Of a stretch of DNA of 5,240 nucleotides, positions 1-5,240 are shown piece after piece; positions within the stretch are counted from its first letter, which is position 1, and each line of letters opens with the position of its first letter. The DNA comes from Alphaproteobacteria bacterium. GTDB taxonomy: Bacteria; Pseudomonadota; Alphaproteobacteria; Thalassobaculales; Thalassobaculaceae. The stretch spans positions 1-5,240 of the forward strand of contig JAPKDN010000262.1 of assembly GCA_028822575.1 (NCBI GenBank), in the 5' to 3' direction. The translations under genes were made by a program, and so were the position numbers. The notes below the pieces were generated by a model. The model saw nothing but the letters and a program-made list of their open reading frames with translations, ran no database searches and was not told the DNA's origin.

Positions 1-119
1 ATCATTCGTCTGTCCGTGGTCCAATCAATTCCGAACGATCATGAGCGAAACGTCAGTTCCCAGAGGGTCGGCATCTATCCAAAACATGCTCATTAAACAA
101 AGATTACTTGCGAAGCGCG

Positions 120-148
120 CTTGCGGCGCTTGGATCACCTCCCTATAT
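120..148 (+). promoter_or_regulatory. Heat-shock (RpoH/sigma-32) promoter of dnaK
   Basis: A CTTG (-35) at 120-123 is followed by 18 nt and then CCTATAT (-10) at 142-148. This fits the alphaproteobacterial sigma-32 consensus CTTG-N17/18-CYTATNT at every defined position. Transcription would start near 155, giving a leader of about 80 nt before dnaK, which is a classic RpoH target. Two other CTTG tetramers (107-110 and 129-132) have the wrong spacing to this -10. The match is seen directly; use by RpoH is inferred from the consensus and the gene it serves. Confidence 0.82.
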
Positions 149-223
149 AGCCACTAGAATTTTACATTTGATAATCAGGAATTGGCACGGTGCTCTAAAG
201 ACCGGACCGGTTCGCTGACCGAA

Positions 224-229
224 AGAGGG
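224..229 (+). promoter_or_regulatory. Ribosome binding site of dnaK
   Basis: AGAGGG ends 4 nt before the ATG at 234. The spacing is rather short, but the start is fixed by the conserved DnaK N-terminus. Just upstream, CGGT (208-211) can pair with ACCG (218-221) around a 6-nt loop, so a weak hairpin sits next to the site. Confidence 0.65.
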
Positions 230-233
230 TTAA

Positions 234-2195
234 ATGGCCAAGGTTATCGGTATCGATCTCGGGACGACAAATTCCTGCGTCGCCTTCATGGACGGCTCGG
301 ACGCGAAGATTATTGAAAACGCCGAGGGTCAGCGCACGACACCGTCAATGGTCGCGTTCGCCGACGGTGGGGAGCGTCTTGTGGGCCAGCCGGCTAAACG
401 GCAGGCCGTGACAAATCCGGAAAATACCTTATTCGCCATAAAGCGGCTGATTGGTCGCCGGCACGATGACGAGCACTCAAAGAAGTTCTCCGATCTGATG
501 CCGTATGAAGTCGTCCCAGGTGAGAATGGCGATGCCTGGGTGGAGGCGAAAGGCGAAAAATACAGCCCCAGCCAGATCTCCAGCTTTACGCTCAGAAAAC
601 TAAAGGAAGACGCCGAGGCGTTTCTTGGAGATACGGTGGATCAGGCGGTCATTACCGTCCCGGCGTATTTCAATGACGCCCAGCGTCAGGCAACGAAGGA
701 CGCGGGTAAGATCGCCGGTTTGGAAGTCCTTCGAATTATTAATGAGCCGACGGCGGCGGCGCTTGCTTATGGATTGGACAAGAAAAACACCGGCATTATC
801 GCGGTCTACGATTTTGGCGGTGGTACATTTGATGTTTCAGTTCTTGAGATCGGCGATGGTGTTTTCGAGGTTAAATCGACCAATGGCGATACCTTCCTTG
901 GTGGCGAGGATTTTGACCACCGGGTGATCGATTATCTCGCGGATGAGTTCAAAAAAGAGAACTCCATTGATCTGCGTAACGACAAGCTCGCGCTCCAGCG
1001 TTTAAAGGAAGCGGCAGAGAAAGCGAAAATCGAACTGTCGGCGGCGATGCAGACCGAGGTGAACCTCCCTTTCATCACTGCGGATCAGACCGGACCGAAG
1101 CATCTTAACATCAAACTTACTCGGGCGAAACTTGAGGCACTTGTTGATGATCTGGTGCAGCGTACCGTGGGCCCCTGTGCTGCGGCCCTCAAGGACGCGG
1201 GCCTAAGCGCCGGCGAAATCGACGAGGTCATCCTAGTCGGCGGCATGACACGGATGCCGAAGATCATAGAAACGGTGAAGACCTTTTTCGGTCGCGAACC
1301 GCATCGTGGCGTTAATCCCGATGAGGTGGTCGCCATCGGCGCGGCGATTCAAGCGGGTGTTCTCAAGGGGGATGTGAAGGACGTGCTTCTGCTTGATGTC
1401 ACGCCTCTGTCGCTTGGCATTGAGACCCTGGGCGGCGTGTTCACTCGCCTGATCGATCGCAATACCACGATCCCAACCAAGAAAAGCCAGGTGTTTTCGA
1501 CCGCCGAGGATAATCAGACAGCGGTGACTATCCGGGTATTTCAGGGCGAGCGCGAGATGGCCGTCGACAACAAAGTTCTGGGTCAGTTTGATCTGGTCGG
1601 AATCCCTTCGGCGCCACGCGGGGTTCCACAGGTTGAGGTTACGTTCGATATCGACGCCAACGGTATTGTCAATGTATCCGCCAAGGACAAGGCGACGGGC
1701 AAGGAACAACAAATCCGGATTCAGGCCTCCGGTGGTTTGTCCGATGCCGATATCGAAACGATGATTAACGAAGCCGAGCAAAACGCCGAAGAAGACAAAA
1801 AACGGCGGGAACTGGTCGAGATCAAGAATCAGGCTGAGCAGGCGATCCACACCACCGAGCGGACTCTTGCCGATGTAGGCGATAAGGTTGATGAAGCGGA
1901 GCGTCTCGAAGCCGAAGGTCTCATCGCCGAGGTTAAGGAAGCCTTGGAAGGCGATGACGGCGAGTTAATAAAGACTAAGACCGACGCCCTGCAGCAGGCG
2001 GCGATGAAATTAGGCGAAGCCCTCTATAAGGCGGAGCAGGACGGAGGCGAAGCGACCGGTGGTGGTCCGGACATGGGTAACAACATGGGCGGAGACGACG
2101 CGGGACCGGCTAAGGACAAACAAGATGGTGACGCCGATGTAGTTGACGCCGATTTCGAGGAAGTGGCGGATCAGGATCGAAATAAGTCGGCTTGA
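234..2195 (+). CDS. dnaK: Molecular chaperone DnaK (Hsp70)
   Basis: Cytosolic Hsp70 chaperone: it binds and releases exposed hydrophobic peptides in an ATP-driven cycle stimulated by DnaJ and GrpE. The 653-residue product is complete and a little longer than E. coli DnaK (638). The nucleotide-binding domain (about 1-380) has the phosphate-1 loop [11 protein letters not shown] (6-16), the catalytic lysine K70 in [10 protein letters not shown], phosphate-2 DFGGGTFD (193-200) with T198 equivalent to the E. coli autophosphorylation threonine, and the adenosine motif [11 protein letters not shown] (332-342). The hydrophobic linker VLLLDV is at 384-389. The beta substrate-binding domain spans about 391-500 and the helical lid about 505-605. 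A Gly/Met/Asp-rich tail follows, with the usual near-terminal DADFEEV motif (638-644) and nine further residues. The sigma-32 promoter upstream and dnaJ 122 nt downstream support a heat-shock operon. The start is set by the [10 protein letters not shown] terminus and an SD. Nothing appears damaged. Confidence 0.99.
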   Translation: MAKVIGIDLGTTNSCVAFMDGSDAKIIENAEGQRTTPSMVAFADGGERLVGQPAKRQAVTNPENTLFAIKRLIGRRHDDEHSKKFSDLMPYEVVPGENGDAWVEAKGEKYSPSQISSFTLRKLKEDAEAFLGDTVDQAVITVPAYFNDAQRQATKDAGKIAGLEVLRIINEPTAAALAYGLDKKNTGIIAVYDFGGGTFDVSVLEIGDGVFEVKSTNGDTFLGGEDFDHRVIDYLADEFKKENSIDLRNDKLALQRLKEAAEKAKIELSAAMQTEVNLPFITADQTGPKHLNIKLTRAKLEALVDDLVQRTVGPCAAALKDAGLSAGEIDEVILVGGMTRMPKIIETVKTFFGREPHRGVNPDEVVAIGAAIQAGVLKGDVKDVLLLDVTPLSLGIETLGGVFTRLIDRNTTIPTKKSQVFSTAEDNQTAVTIRVFQGEREMAVDNKVLGQFDLVGIPSAPRGVPQVEVTFDIDANGIVNVSAKDKATGKEQQIRIQASGGLSDADIETMINEAEQNAEEDKKRRELVEIKNQAEQAIHTTERTLADVGDKVDEAERLEAEGLIAEVKEALEGDDGELIKTKTDALQQAAMKLGEALYKAEQDGGEATGGGPDMGNNMGGDDAGPAKDKQDGDADVVDADFEEVADQDRNKSA

Positions 2196-2253
2196 ACCAG
2201 CGTGGTTCCGTGAAAATTAATCGCACCGTCACGATTCAAGACGGTATTGTTGT

Positions 2254-2300
2254 TGGGTCCGGGGGGATCGGCGGCGGGATCGCGCGGCGTGTCGGACCCA
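2254..2300 (+). promoter_or_regulatory. Inverted repeat in the dnaK-dnaJ spacer, abutting the dnaJ SD
   Basis: TGGGTCCG (2254-2261) and CGGACCCA (2293-2300) are perfect 8-nt complements, extendable by one T-G wobble. They enclose a G-rich 31-nt loop that contains two GATC tetramers (2266-2269, 2278-2281) able to pair inside it. No T-run follows, so it is not a normal intrinsic terminator. The 3' arm ends where the dnaJ SD begins. Likely roles are protecting or processing the dnaKJ mRNA, or tuning dnaJ translation; both are inferred. Confidence 0.5.
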
Positions 2301-2308
2301 GGGGATGG
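2300..2308 (+). promoter_or_regulatory. Ribosome binding site of dnaJ
   Basis: The run AGGGGATGG lies 9-12 nt before the ATG at 2318, depending on which G-rich core pairs with 16S rRNA. Its first base is also the last base of the inverted-repeat stem, so folding of that stem could affect access. Confidence 0.55.
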
Positions 2309-2317
2309 TAACCGGCG

Positions 2318-3451
2318 ATGGCTAAGAGTGATTTTTATGAAACATTGGGCGTCGATCGTGATGCCGATGAAGGAGCGCTGAAATCCGCGTACCGAAAATT
2401 GGCGATGAAATATCACCCGGATCGAAATCCAGATGATCCAACCGCCGAGGCTCAATTCAAGGAAGTCAGCGAGGCTTATGACGCCCTAAGGGACCCACAA
2501 AAACGCGCAGCCTATGATCGTTTTGGCCATGAAGCGTTTCAAAATGGGGCGGCTGGCCGCCAAGGTGGTGCTGGCTTTGATGGGGTTGGTGCGGGCTTCT
2601 CGGATATATTCGACGAAATGTTCGGAGATTTCGTAGGGGGCCGCCGTTCCGGTGGTGGCGACCGCCGTGGCGCCGATTTGCGATACAACATGAAAATCAC
2701 CATCGAGGAAGCCTTTAAGGGTCGCCAGGCTGAGGTGCAGATTCCAAACACGGTTGGTTGCGAGGATTGTTCCGGTAGCGGCGCCAAGGCGGGATCACAA
2801 CCGGTGACCTGCAAAACCTGCCAAGGGCAGGGCCGGGTGCGTGTGCAGCAAGGTTTCTTCACAATCGAGCGCGCTTGTTCCGCATGCGCGGGCGCTGGCC
2901 GGGTGATCGAGAATCCCTGTGGGACCTGCCGTGGTAATGGGCGGGTCCAGAAGGAAAAAACACTATCCGTGAACATACCGGCGGGTGTCGAGGATGGCAC
3001 GCGGATCAGGCTTGCGGGCGAAGGTGAAGCAGGGGCCCGGTCGGCGCCACCGGGCGACCTGTACATATTTCTTGCGATCGAGGAGCATCCGATCTTCAAG
3101 AGAGACGGGGCGGACATTTACTGCCGGGTTCCATTGCAAATGACCACCGCAGCGTTGGGTGGTCAGATCGAAGTGCCAACCGTTGAAGGCGCGCGCGCGC
3201 GTATTACGGTGAAGCCAGGGACCCAGACCGGTACACAATTCCGTCTTCGAGGAAAAGGTATGTCGGTTTTGCGCAGCCCCGCGCGAGGCGACCTGTATGT
3301 TGAAGCCAACGTGGAAACGCCAGTAAATCTCACCCAAAGCCAAAAGCAGATCCTAGAAGATTTCGCGGAGACAAACAGTGCTTCATCAAGCCCGCAAGCC
3401 ACTGGCTTTTTCGACCGGGTGAGAGATTTGTGGGAAGACCTGAAGGACTGA
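2318..3451 (+). CDS. dnaJ: Co-chaperone DnaJ (type I Hsp40)
   Basis: Cytosolic J-protein that captures unfolded substrates, passes them to DnaK and stimulates its ATPase. The 377-residue product is of family length (E. coli 376). The J domain (about 4-70) contains the DnaK-activating HPD at 33-35. A Gly/Phe-rich linker (about 75-118) includes [12 protein letters not shown]. The zinc-finger domain has all four CxxCxGxG repeats intact, with first cysteines at 148, 165, 187 and 201, enough for two zinc sites. C-terminal substrate-binding beta domains run from about 213 to 335, followed by a dimerisation tail ending near LWEDLKD. The start is supported by homology ([12 protein letters not shown]) and the G-rich SD. 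No sigma-32 promoter is visible in the 122-nt spacer, so it is probably cotranscribed with dnaK. A short alternating GC tract (3189-3199) falls inside the coding sequence and merely encodes Ala/Arg codons. Confidence 0.99.
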   Translation: MAKSDFYETLGVDRDADEGALKSAYRKLAMKYHPDRNPDDPTAEAQFKEVSEAYDALRDPQKRAAYDRFGHEAFQNGAAGRQGGAGFDGVGAGFSDIFDEMFGDFVGGRRSGGGDRRGADLRYNMKITIEEAFKGRQAEVQIPNTVGCEDCSGSGAKAGSQPVTCKTCQGQGRVRVQQGFFTIERACSACAGAGRVIENPCGTCRGNGRVQKEKTLSVNIPAGVEDGTRIRLAGEGEAGARSAPPGDLYIFLAIEEHPIFKRDGADIYCRVPLQMTTAALGGQIEVPTVEGARARITVKPGTQTGTQFRLRGKGMSVLRSPARGDLYVEANVETPVNLTQSQKQILEDFAETNSASSSPQATGFFDRVRDLWEDLKD

Positions 3452-3457
3452 GGTGCC

Positions 3458-3491
3458 TAAAAATATTCAGCGCGCATTTTGTATTTTTTTA
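3458..3491 (+). terminator. Possible AT-rich terminator after dnaJ
   Basis: TAAAAATA (3458-3465) can pair with TATTTTTTTA (3482-3491), allowing two bulged Ts, with the T-run at 3484-3490. An outer AGGTG (3451-3455, starting on the last base of the dnaJ stop) can also pair with CACCT (3500-3504). The stem has little GC and would be weak, but the position just after dnaJ and the seven-T tract make an operon end here plausible. Confidence 0.35.
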
Positions 3492-3564
3492 CCAGTCGCC
3501 ACCTAAGACGAGGCATCACACTGCACAATTGTTATCGTGGCTTAGTCTACAAAAATCGATATCA

Positions 3565-4098
3565 CTACGAATTCACGTATCGTTCGCGCTGCATGTCTGC
3601 AAAAATGGCCGCACCCTCTCCTTGAATGGAGTAAATTAGCGTGTATGTTTGGCTGAGAGAATATCTCGCAGTAAACCTCTGTCCCTCGGTCATTGATGAA
3701 ATAGGTAATGCCAGTAAATGGCGTCGCTGTTCTTAATGGCCCGTTAAACTTTGATCGATAAGCCGTTCGACTTCAGAAATTGGCAACCGGTCTGTGAAAT
3801 ACATGGTGGACAGAAAGCCCGACCGAAAAAGGTCCAGCTTGGTCGATTCCATCAGTTTGGCATCAAAACTCTCTCGACCCACATCTGTGATAGCGTACGT
3901 TTTCATTCCAAGGCCCCCAGTCCGCGTTTGATCCACCCAAACGAGGTCAGCGGCTAGGGGTTTGCCGGCGGCCGGATAAAGCGTACCAAAATTCGCGTAT
4001 TAGAAATGCCCGACGGTCTCGCCGATCCGCCGGTGGATACCATACCCGGTAAGTGGAGAATCTAGAAGAAATCCCAGGCAGAGCGTGGATAATTTCAG
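3565..4098 (-). pseudogene. Decayed PadR-family transcriptional regulator
   Basis: Read on the minus strand, one frame runs 178 codons (terminal TAG at 3565-3567), the usual PadR length of about 170-190 residues, with no frameshift but two internal TAA codons at codon 33 (4002-4000) and codon 122 (3735-3733). The N-terminal winged helix is recognisable: KLSTLCLGFLLDSPLTGYGI (codons 2-21), then GHF-stop-YANFGTLYPA (30-43), where GTLYPA is the PadR signature and the stop falls where homologues usually have Tyr. The wing and helix follow (LVWVDQ, then KTYAITDVGRESFD 66-79), then the C-terminal helical domain (FRSGFLSTMYFTDRLP 91-106, SEVERLID 108-115). After the second stop, GQRFTARYSL (139-148) still resembles the PadR C-terminus. 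Codon 1 is CTG where ATG is expected, without a good SD. PadR proteins are dimeric repressors, often of efflux or stress genes; the target here is unknown. Family assignment is from motif recognition. Sequencing error is unlikely to explain three separate lesions. Confidence 0.82.
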
Positions 4099-4117
4099 GG
4101 AAAATGAACGCTCTTTA

Positions 4118-4144
4118 TTGATATATAAAATTAATTTCTATAAT
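4118..4144 (+). promoter_or_regulatory. Candidate sigma-70 type promoter for dapB
   Basis: TTGATA (4118-4123, five of six consensus bases) and a perfect TATAAT (4139-4144) are separated by 15 nt, shorter than the ideal 17. Transcription would begin near 4151, giving a dapB leader of about 105 nt. That is too short for a lysine riboswitch, and none is recognisable. The strongly AT-rich setting makes chance matches likelier. Confidence 0.45.
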
Positions 4145-4160
4145 AATTTCAACTAATTAT
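4128..4160. promoter_or_regulatory. Palindromes in the divergent promoter region (possible operator)
   Basis: AAATTAATTT (4128-4137) is a perfect 10-bp palindrome lying in the spacer of the candidate dapB promoter. A second dyad, ATAATT (4143-4148), 6 nt, AATTAT (4155-4160), overlaps both candidate -10 boxes. Such symmetry suits a dimeric regulator such as an autoregulating PadR protein, but AT-rich DNA produces such matches readily. Neither resembles the ATGT-N8-ACAT type of PadR operator. Confidence 0.25.
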
Positions 4161-4182
4161 ACCATCCACTTTTTTGGAACAA
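4156..4182 (-). promoter_or_regulatory. Candidate promoter of the decayed PadR gene
   Basis: On the minus strand a perfect TATAAT occupies 4161-4156. A weak -35, TTGTTC, lies at 4182-4177 with a 15-nt spacer. Transcription would start near 4149, about 50 nt before the degraded start codon. It faces away from the candidate dapB promoter. Confidence 0.35.
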
Positions 4183-4243
4183 GAAATCGTCGGATACTAG
4201 GGTCAATGATGCCGTGGCGTTGGCAGGTATCCAAGACACTATT

Positions 4244-4248
4244 GGGGA
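4244..4248 (+). promoter_or_regulatory. Ribosome binding site that sets the dapB start
   Basis: GGGGA lies 7 nt before the ATG at 4256. The alternative in-frame GTG at 4214 would add 14 residues upstream of the conserved N-terminal beta strand and has no comparable SD, so 4256 is preferred. Confidence 0.75.
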
Positions 4249-4255
4249 ACGACAA

Positions 4256-5068
4256 ATGAATGATTTGGCGGTTGGTGTTACCGGCGTGGTCGGCACAATG
4301 GGGACGATAATTGTTCAACAGATCCTCGAAACAGAGAAATTTCGTCTGGCCGGAGGATCGGTAAGGCCGGGTAGCGCTTCGGAAGGTATTGATATTGGTG
4401 ATATTTGTCGACTAGGGCCCCTTGGGATGACGACAACTTCGGATCCGCTGATGCTGTTTGGTGGGGCCGACGTCGTGATTGATTTTACCCTGCCAGAGGC
4501 GGTGGTGGCGCATGCGCAGGCAGCGGCGGACACCGGAACACCCTGGATTGTCGGGACCACGGGTTTGGACGAGGCTGGGGAGACCGCCATGGCCATGGCG
4601 GCGAAGGTCGTCCCTGTTGTTTTTGCGCCGAACATGAGCCTTGGGGTGAACATTCTGTTCGTCTTGGTGGAGCAGGTGGCGCGGGCTCTTAATGATGAGT
4701 TCGATATCGAGGTTTTTGAAATTCACCATAACCGCAAGATAGACGCGCCCTCGGGTACCGCCTTGGGCCTTGGCCAGGCCGCGGCGCTGGGACGCGGGGT
4801 CGACTTCGATGAAAATGCGGTTCTGTCCCGGGAGGGCCAAACCGGCGCGAGAAAGCGTGGTGATATTGGGTTCGGATCGCTTCGGGGCGGAGATATCGTC
4901 GGTGAACATTCCGTGATATTCGCCGGGTCCGGTGAACGTGTGGAAATCATCCACAAGGCGGCGGGACGACAAATCTACGCGTCCGGCGCAATTCGAGCCG
5001 CGCAATGGGCGACAAGCCAGGCAGCGGGGCTCTATGACATGACGGATGTTCTAGGACTAAAACGCTAA
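4256..5068 (+). CDS. dapB: 4-hydroxy-tetrahydrodipicolinate reductase DapB
   Basis: Cytosolic NAD(P)H-dependent reductase converting 4-hydroxy-tetrahydrodipicolinate to tetrahydrodipicolinate in the diaminopimelate/lysine pathway, which feeds peptidoglycan and protein synthesis. The product is 270 residues (E. coli 273). An N-terminal Rossmann domain starts at residue 4, with VVIDFTLPEAV (73-83) and the GTTGLDE loop (100-106). APNMSLGVN is at 124-132. The active-site signature EVFEIHHNRKIDAPSGTA (152-169) matches the family pattern, with H157/H158, catalytic K161 and the substrate-binding SGT at 166-168. RGGDIVGEH (210-218) and C-terminal GLYDMTDVLGL (258-268) are typical. Oddities: the dinucleotide loop reads GVVGTMGT instead of the usual GxxGRMGR, and the residue equivalent to E. 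coli E38 is V36, while R37 matches R39. Catalytic residues are intact, so it is probably active. It appears to have its own promoter in the AT-rich gap and a terminator about 50 nt downstream. Confidence 0.96.
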   Translation: MNDLAVGVTGVVGTMGTIIVQQILETEKFRLAGGSVRPGSASEGIDIGDICRLGPLGMTTTSDPLMLFGGADVVIDFTLPEAVVAHAQAAADTGTPWIVGTTGLDEAGETAMAMAAKVVPVVFAPNMSLGVNILFVLVEQVARALNDEFDIEVFEIHHNRKIDAPSGTALGLGQAAALGRGVDFDENAVLSREGQTGARKRGDIGFGSLRGGDIVGEHSVIFAGSGERVEIIHKAAGRQIYASGAIRAAQWATSQAAGLYDMTDVLGLKR

Positions 5069-5104
5069 ATCGGACATGACGACCGCGCCGCTAGAGATCT
5101 GTTC

Positions 5105-5240
5105 TTAGTCGTTCAGTCGCCTCAGATAGAGCGTACGCGAAGGCGACTTTTTAAGGTGACGCCTAGAAAAGCTGTCTACCGGCATAAGTTTCGTACCCAT
5201 GGCCACACCTGCACCGAGCAGAAGGGCCATGACCAAAAGG
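5105..5240 (-). CDS. Possible C-terminus of a convergent membrane protein (partial)
   Basis: A minus-strand frame enters from the right edge (first full codon at 5239) and ends with TAA at 5107-5105, giving 44 residues. It starts with a hydrophobic stretch, LLVMALLLGAGVAMGTKLM, that could be a final transmembrane helix. A basic tail with several Arg/Lys, ending YLRRLND, would fit a cytoplasmic C-terminus. I do not recognise the family. It would converge on dapB, with 36 nt between the stop codons. Against it: the frame is short and the dapB terminator hairpin lies inside it, although overlap with a convergent 3' end is not rare. A competing plus-strand frame starts at ATG 5200 and stays open to the edge, but has no visible SD. 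Confidence 0.38.
   Translation of the reverse strand, partial: LLVMALLLGAGVAMGTKLMPVDSFSRRHLKKSPSRTLYLRRLND
5115..5152 (+). terminator. Rho-independent terminator of dapB
   Basis: AGTCGCCT (5115-5122) and AGGCGACT (5141-5148) form a perfect 8-bp GC-rich stem around an 18-nt loop. A five-T run (5148-5152) begins at the last stem base. It begins 47 nt after the dapB stop, as expected for the end of that transcript. The loop contains a small palindrome, GCGTACGC (5131-5138). Confidence 0.68.

Noticed and set aside
1..96. Open plus-strand frame from the left edge as the C-terminus of an upstream gene such as grpE
   Set aside because: Its 31 codons do not resemble a GrpE C-terminus or any family I recognise; a frame this short can be open by chance.
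131..142. Minus-strand perfect Shine-Dalgarno (GGAGGTGATCC) pointing to an upstream divergent gene
   Set aside because: No start codon follows at usable spacing and no recognisable minus-strand gene lies at 1-130.
170..175. GATAAT as a housekeeping -10 for dnaK
   Set aside because: No TTGACA-like hexamer at 16-18 nt upstream.
1233..1850. 205-codon minus-strand open frame inside dnaK
   Set aside because: Antisense shadow of a strongly conserved gene; its translation shows no recognisable domain.
2191..2196. CTTGAA at the dnaK stop as a second heat-shock -35 for dnaJ
   Set aside because: No CYTATNT-like -10 lies 17-18 nt downstream.
3189..3200. Alternating GC tract in dnaJ as a Z-DNA or repeat element
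   Set aside because: Short and fully explained by Gly-Ala-Arg-Ala-Arg coding in a conserved region of DnaJ.
3430..3639. 69-codon plus-strand frame overlapping the end of dnaJ
   Set aside because: No SD suited to its start, low-complexity product, and it overlaps the dnaJ end, the possible terminator and the PadR remnant.
3751..3957. 68-codon plus-strand frame in the dnaJ-dapB gap
   Set aside because: It is the antisense of the PadR-like frame, which shows clear family motifs; the plus frame shows none.
4151..4255. Lysine riboswitch in the dapB leader
   Set aside because: The leader is about 105 nt, too short for the lysine aptamer, and no matching helices are visible.

Overview
The window carries a housekeeping segment that looks alphaproteobacterial. 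DnaK and DnaJ are complete and canonical. The promoter before dnaK fits the alphaproteobacterial sigma-32 (RpoH) consensus CTTG-N17/18-CYTATNT. DapB has the C-terminal layout usual in that class (RAAxW...GLYxMxDVLGL). A free-living, moderately GC-rich member, perhaps Rhodospirillales-like, is my inference; the genus cannot be read from this sequence.

Layout: 1-119 shows no gene I recognise, and no grpE or hrcA end is visible. A heat-shock promoter (120-148) and a leader of about 80 nt precede dnaK (234-2195, +). A 122-nt gap with a strong inverted repeat separates it from dnaJ (2318-3451, +). The two are very probably one heat-shock operon, with a possible AT-rich terminator just after dnaJ. 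The 804-nt gap before dapB is not empty: on the minus strand, 4098 down to 3565, lies a whole PadR-family transcriptional regulator gene, readable in one frame but broken by two TAA codons and lacking a standard start codon. An AT-rich block (about 4100-4175) separates it from dapB and carries a TATAAT on each strand plus small palindromes, as in a divergent promoter region. dapB (4256-5068, +) encodes 4-hydroxy-tetrahydrodipicolinate reductase of lysine and diaminopimelate synthesis. A good hairpin plus T-run follows it at 5115-5152. At the right edge, a minus-strand frame (5239 to 5105) may be the C-terminus of a convergent membrane protein.

How the genes work together: DnaK and DnaJ are partners in one ATP-driven folding cycle. 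dapB is metabolically unrelated and appears to have its own promoter. No defence system, mobile element, CRISPR array, tRNA gene or novel multi-gene system is visible. The most noteworthy points are the decayed PadR gene, unusual residues in the DapB dinucleotide-binding site, and a 13-nt exact match to the 16S rRNA 3' end inside the dnaK promoter spacer.
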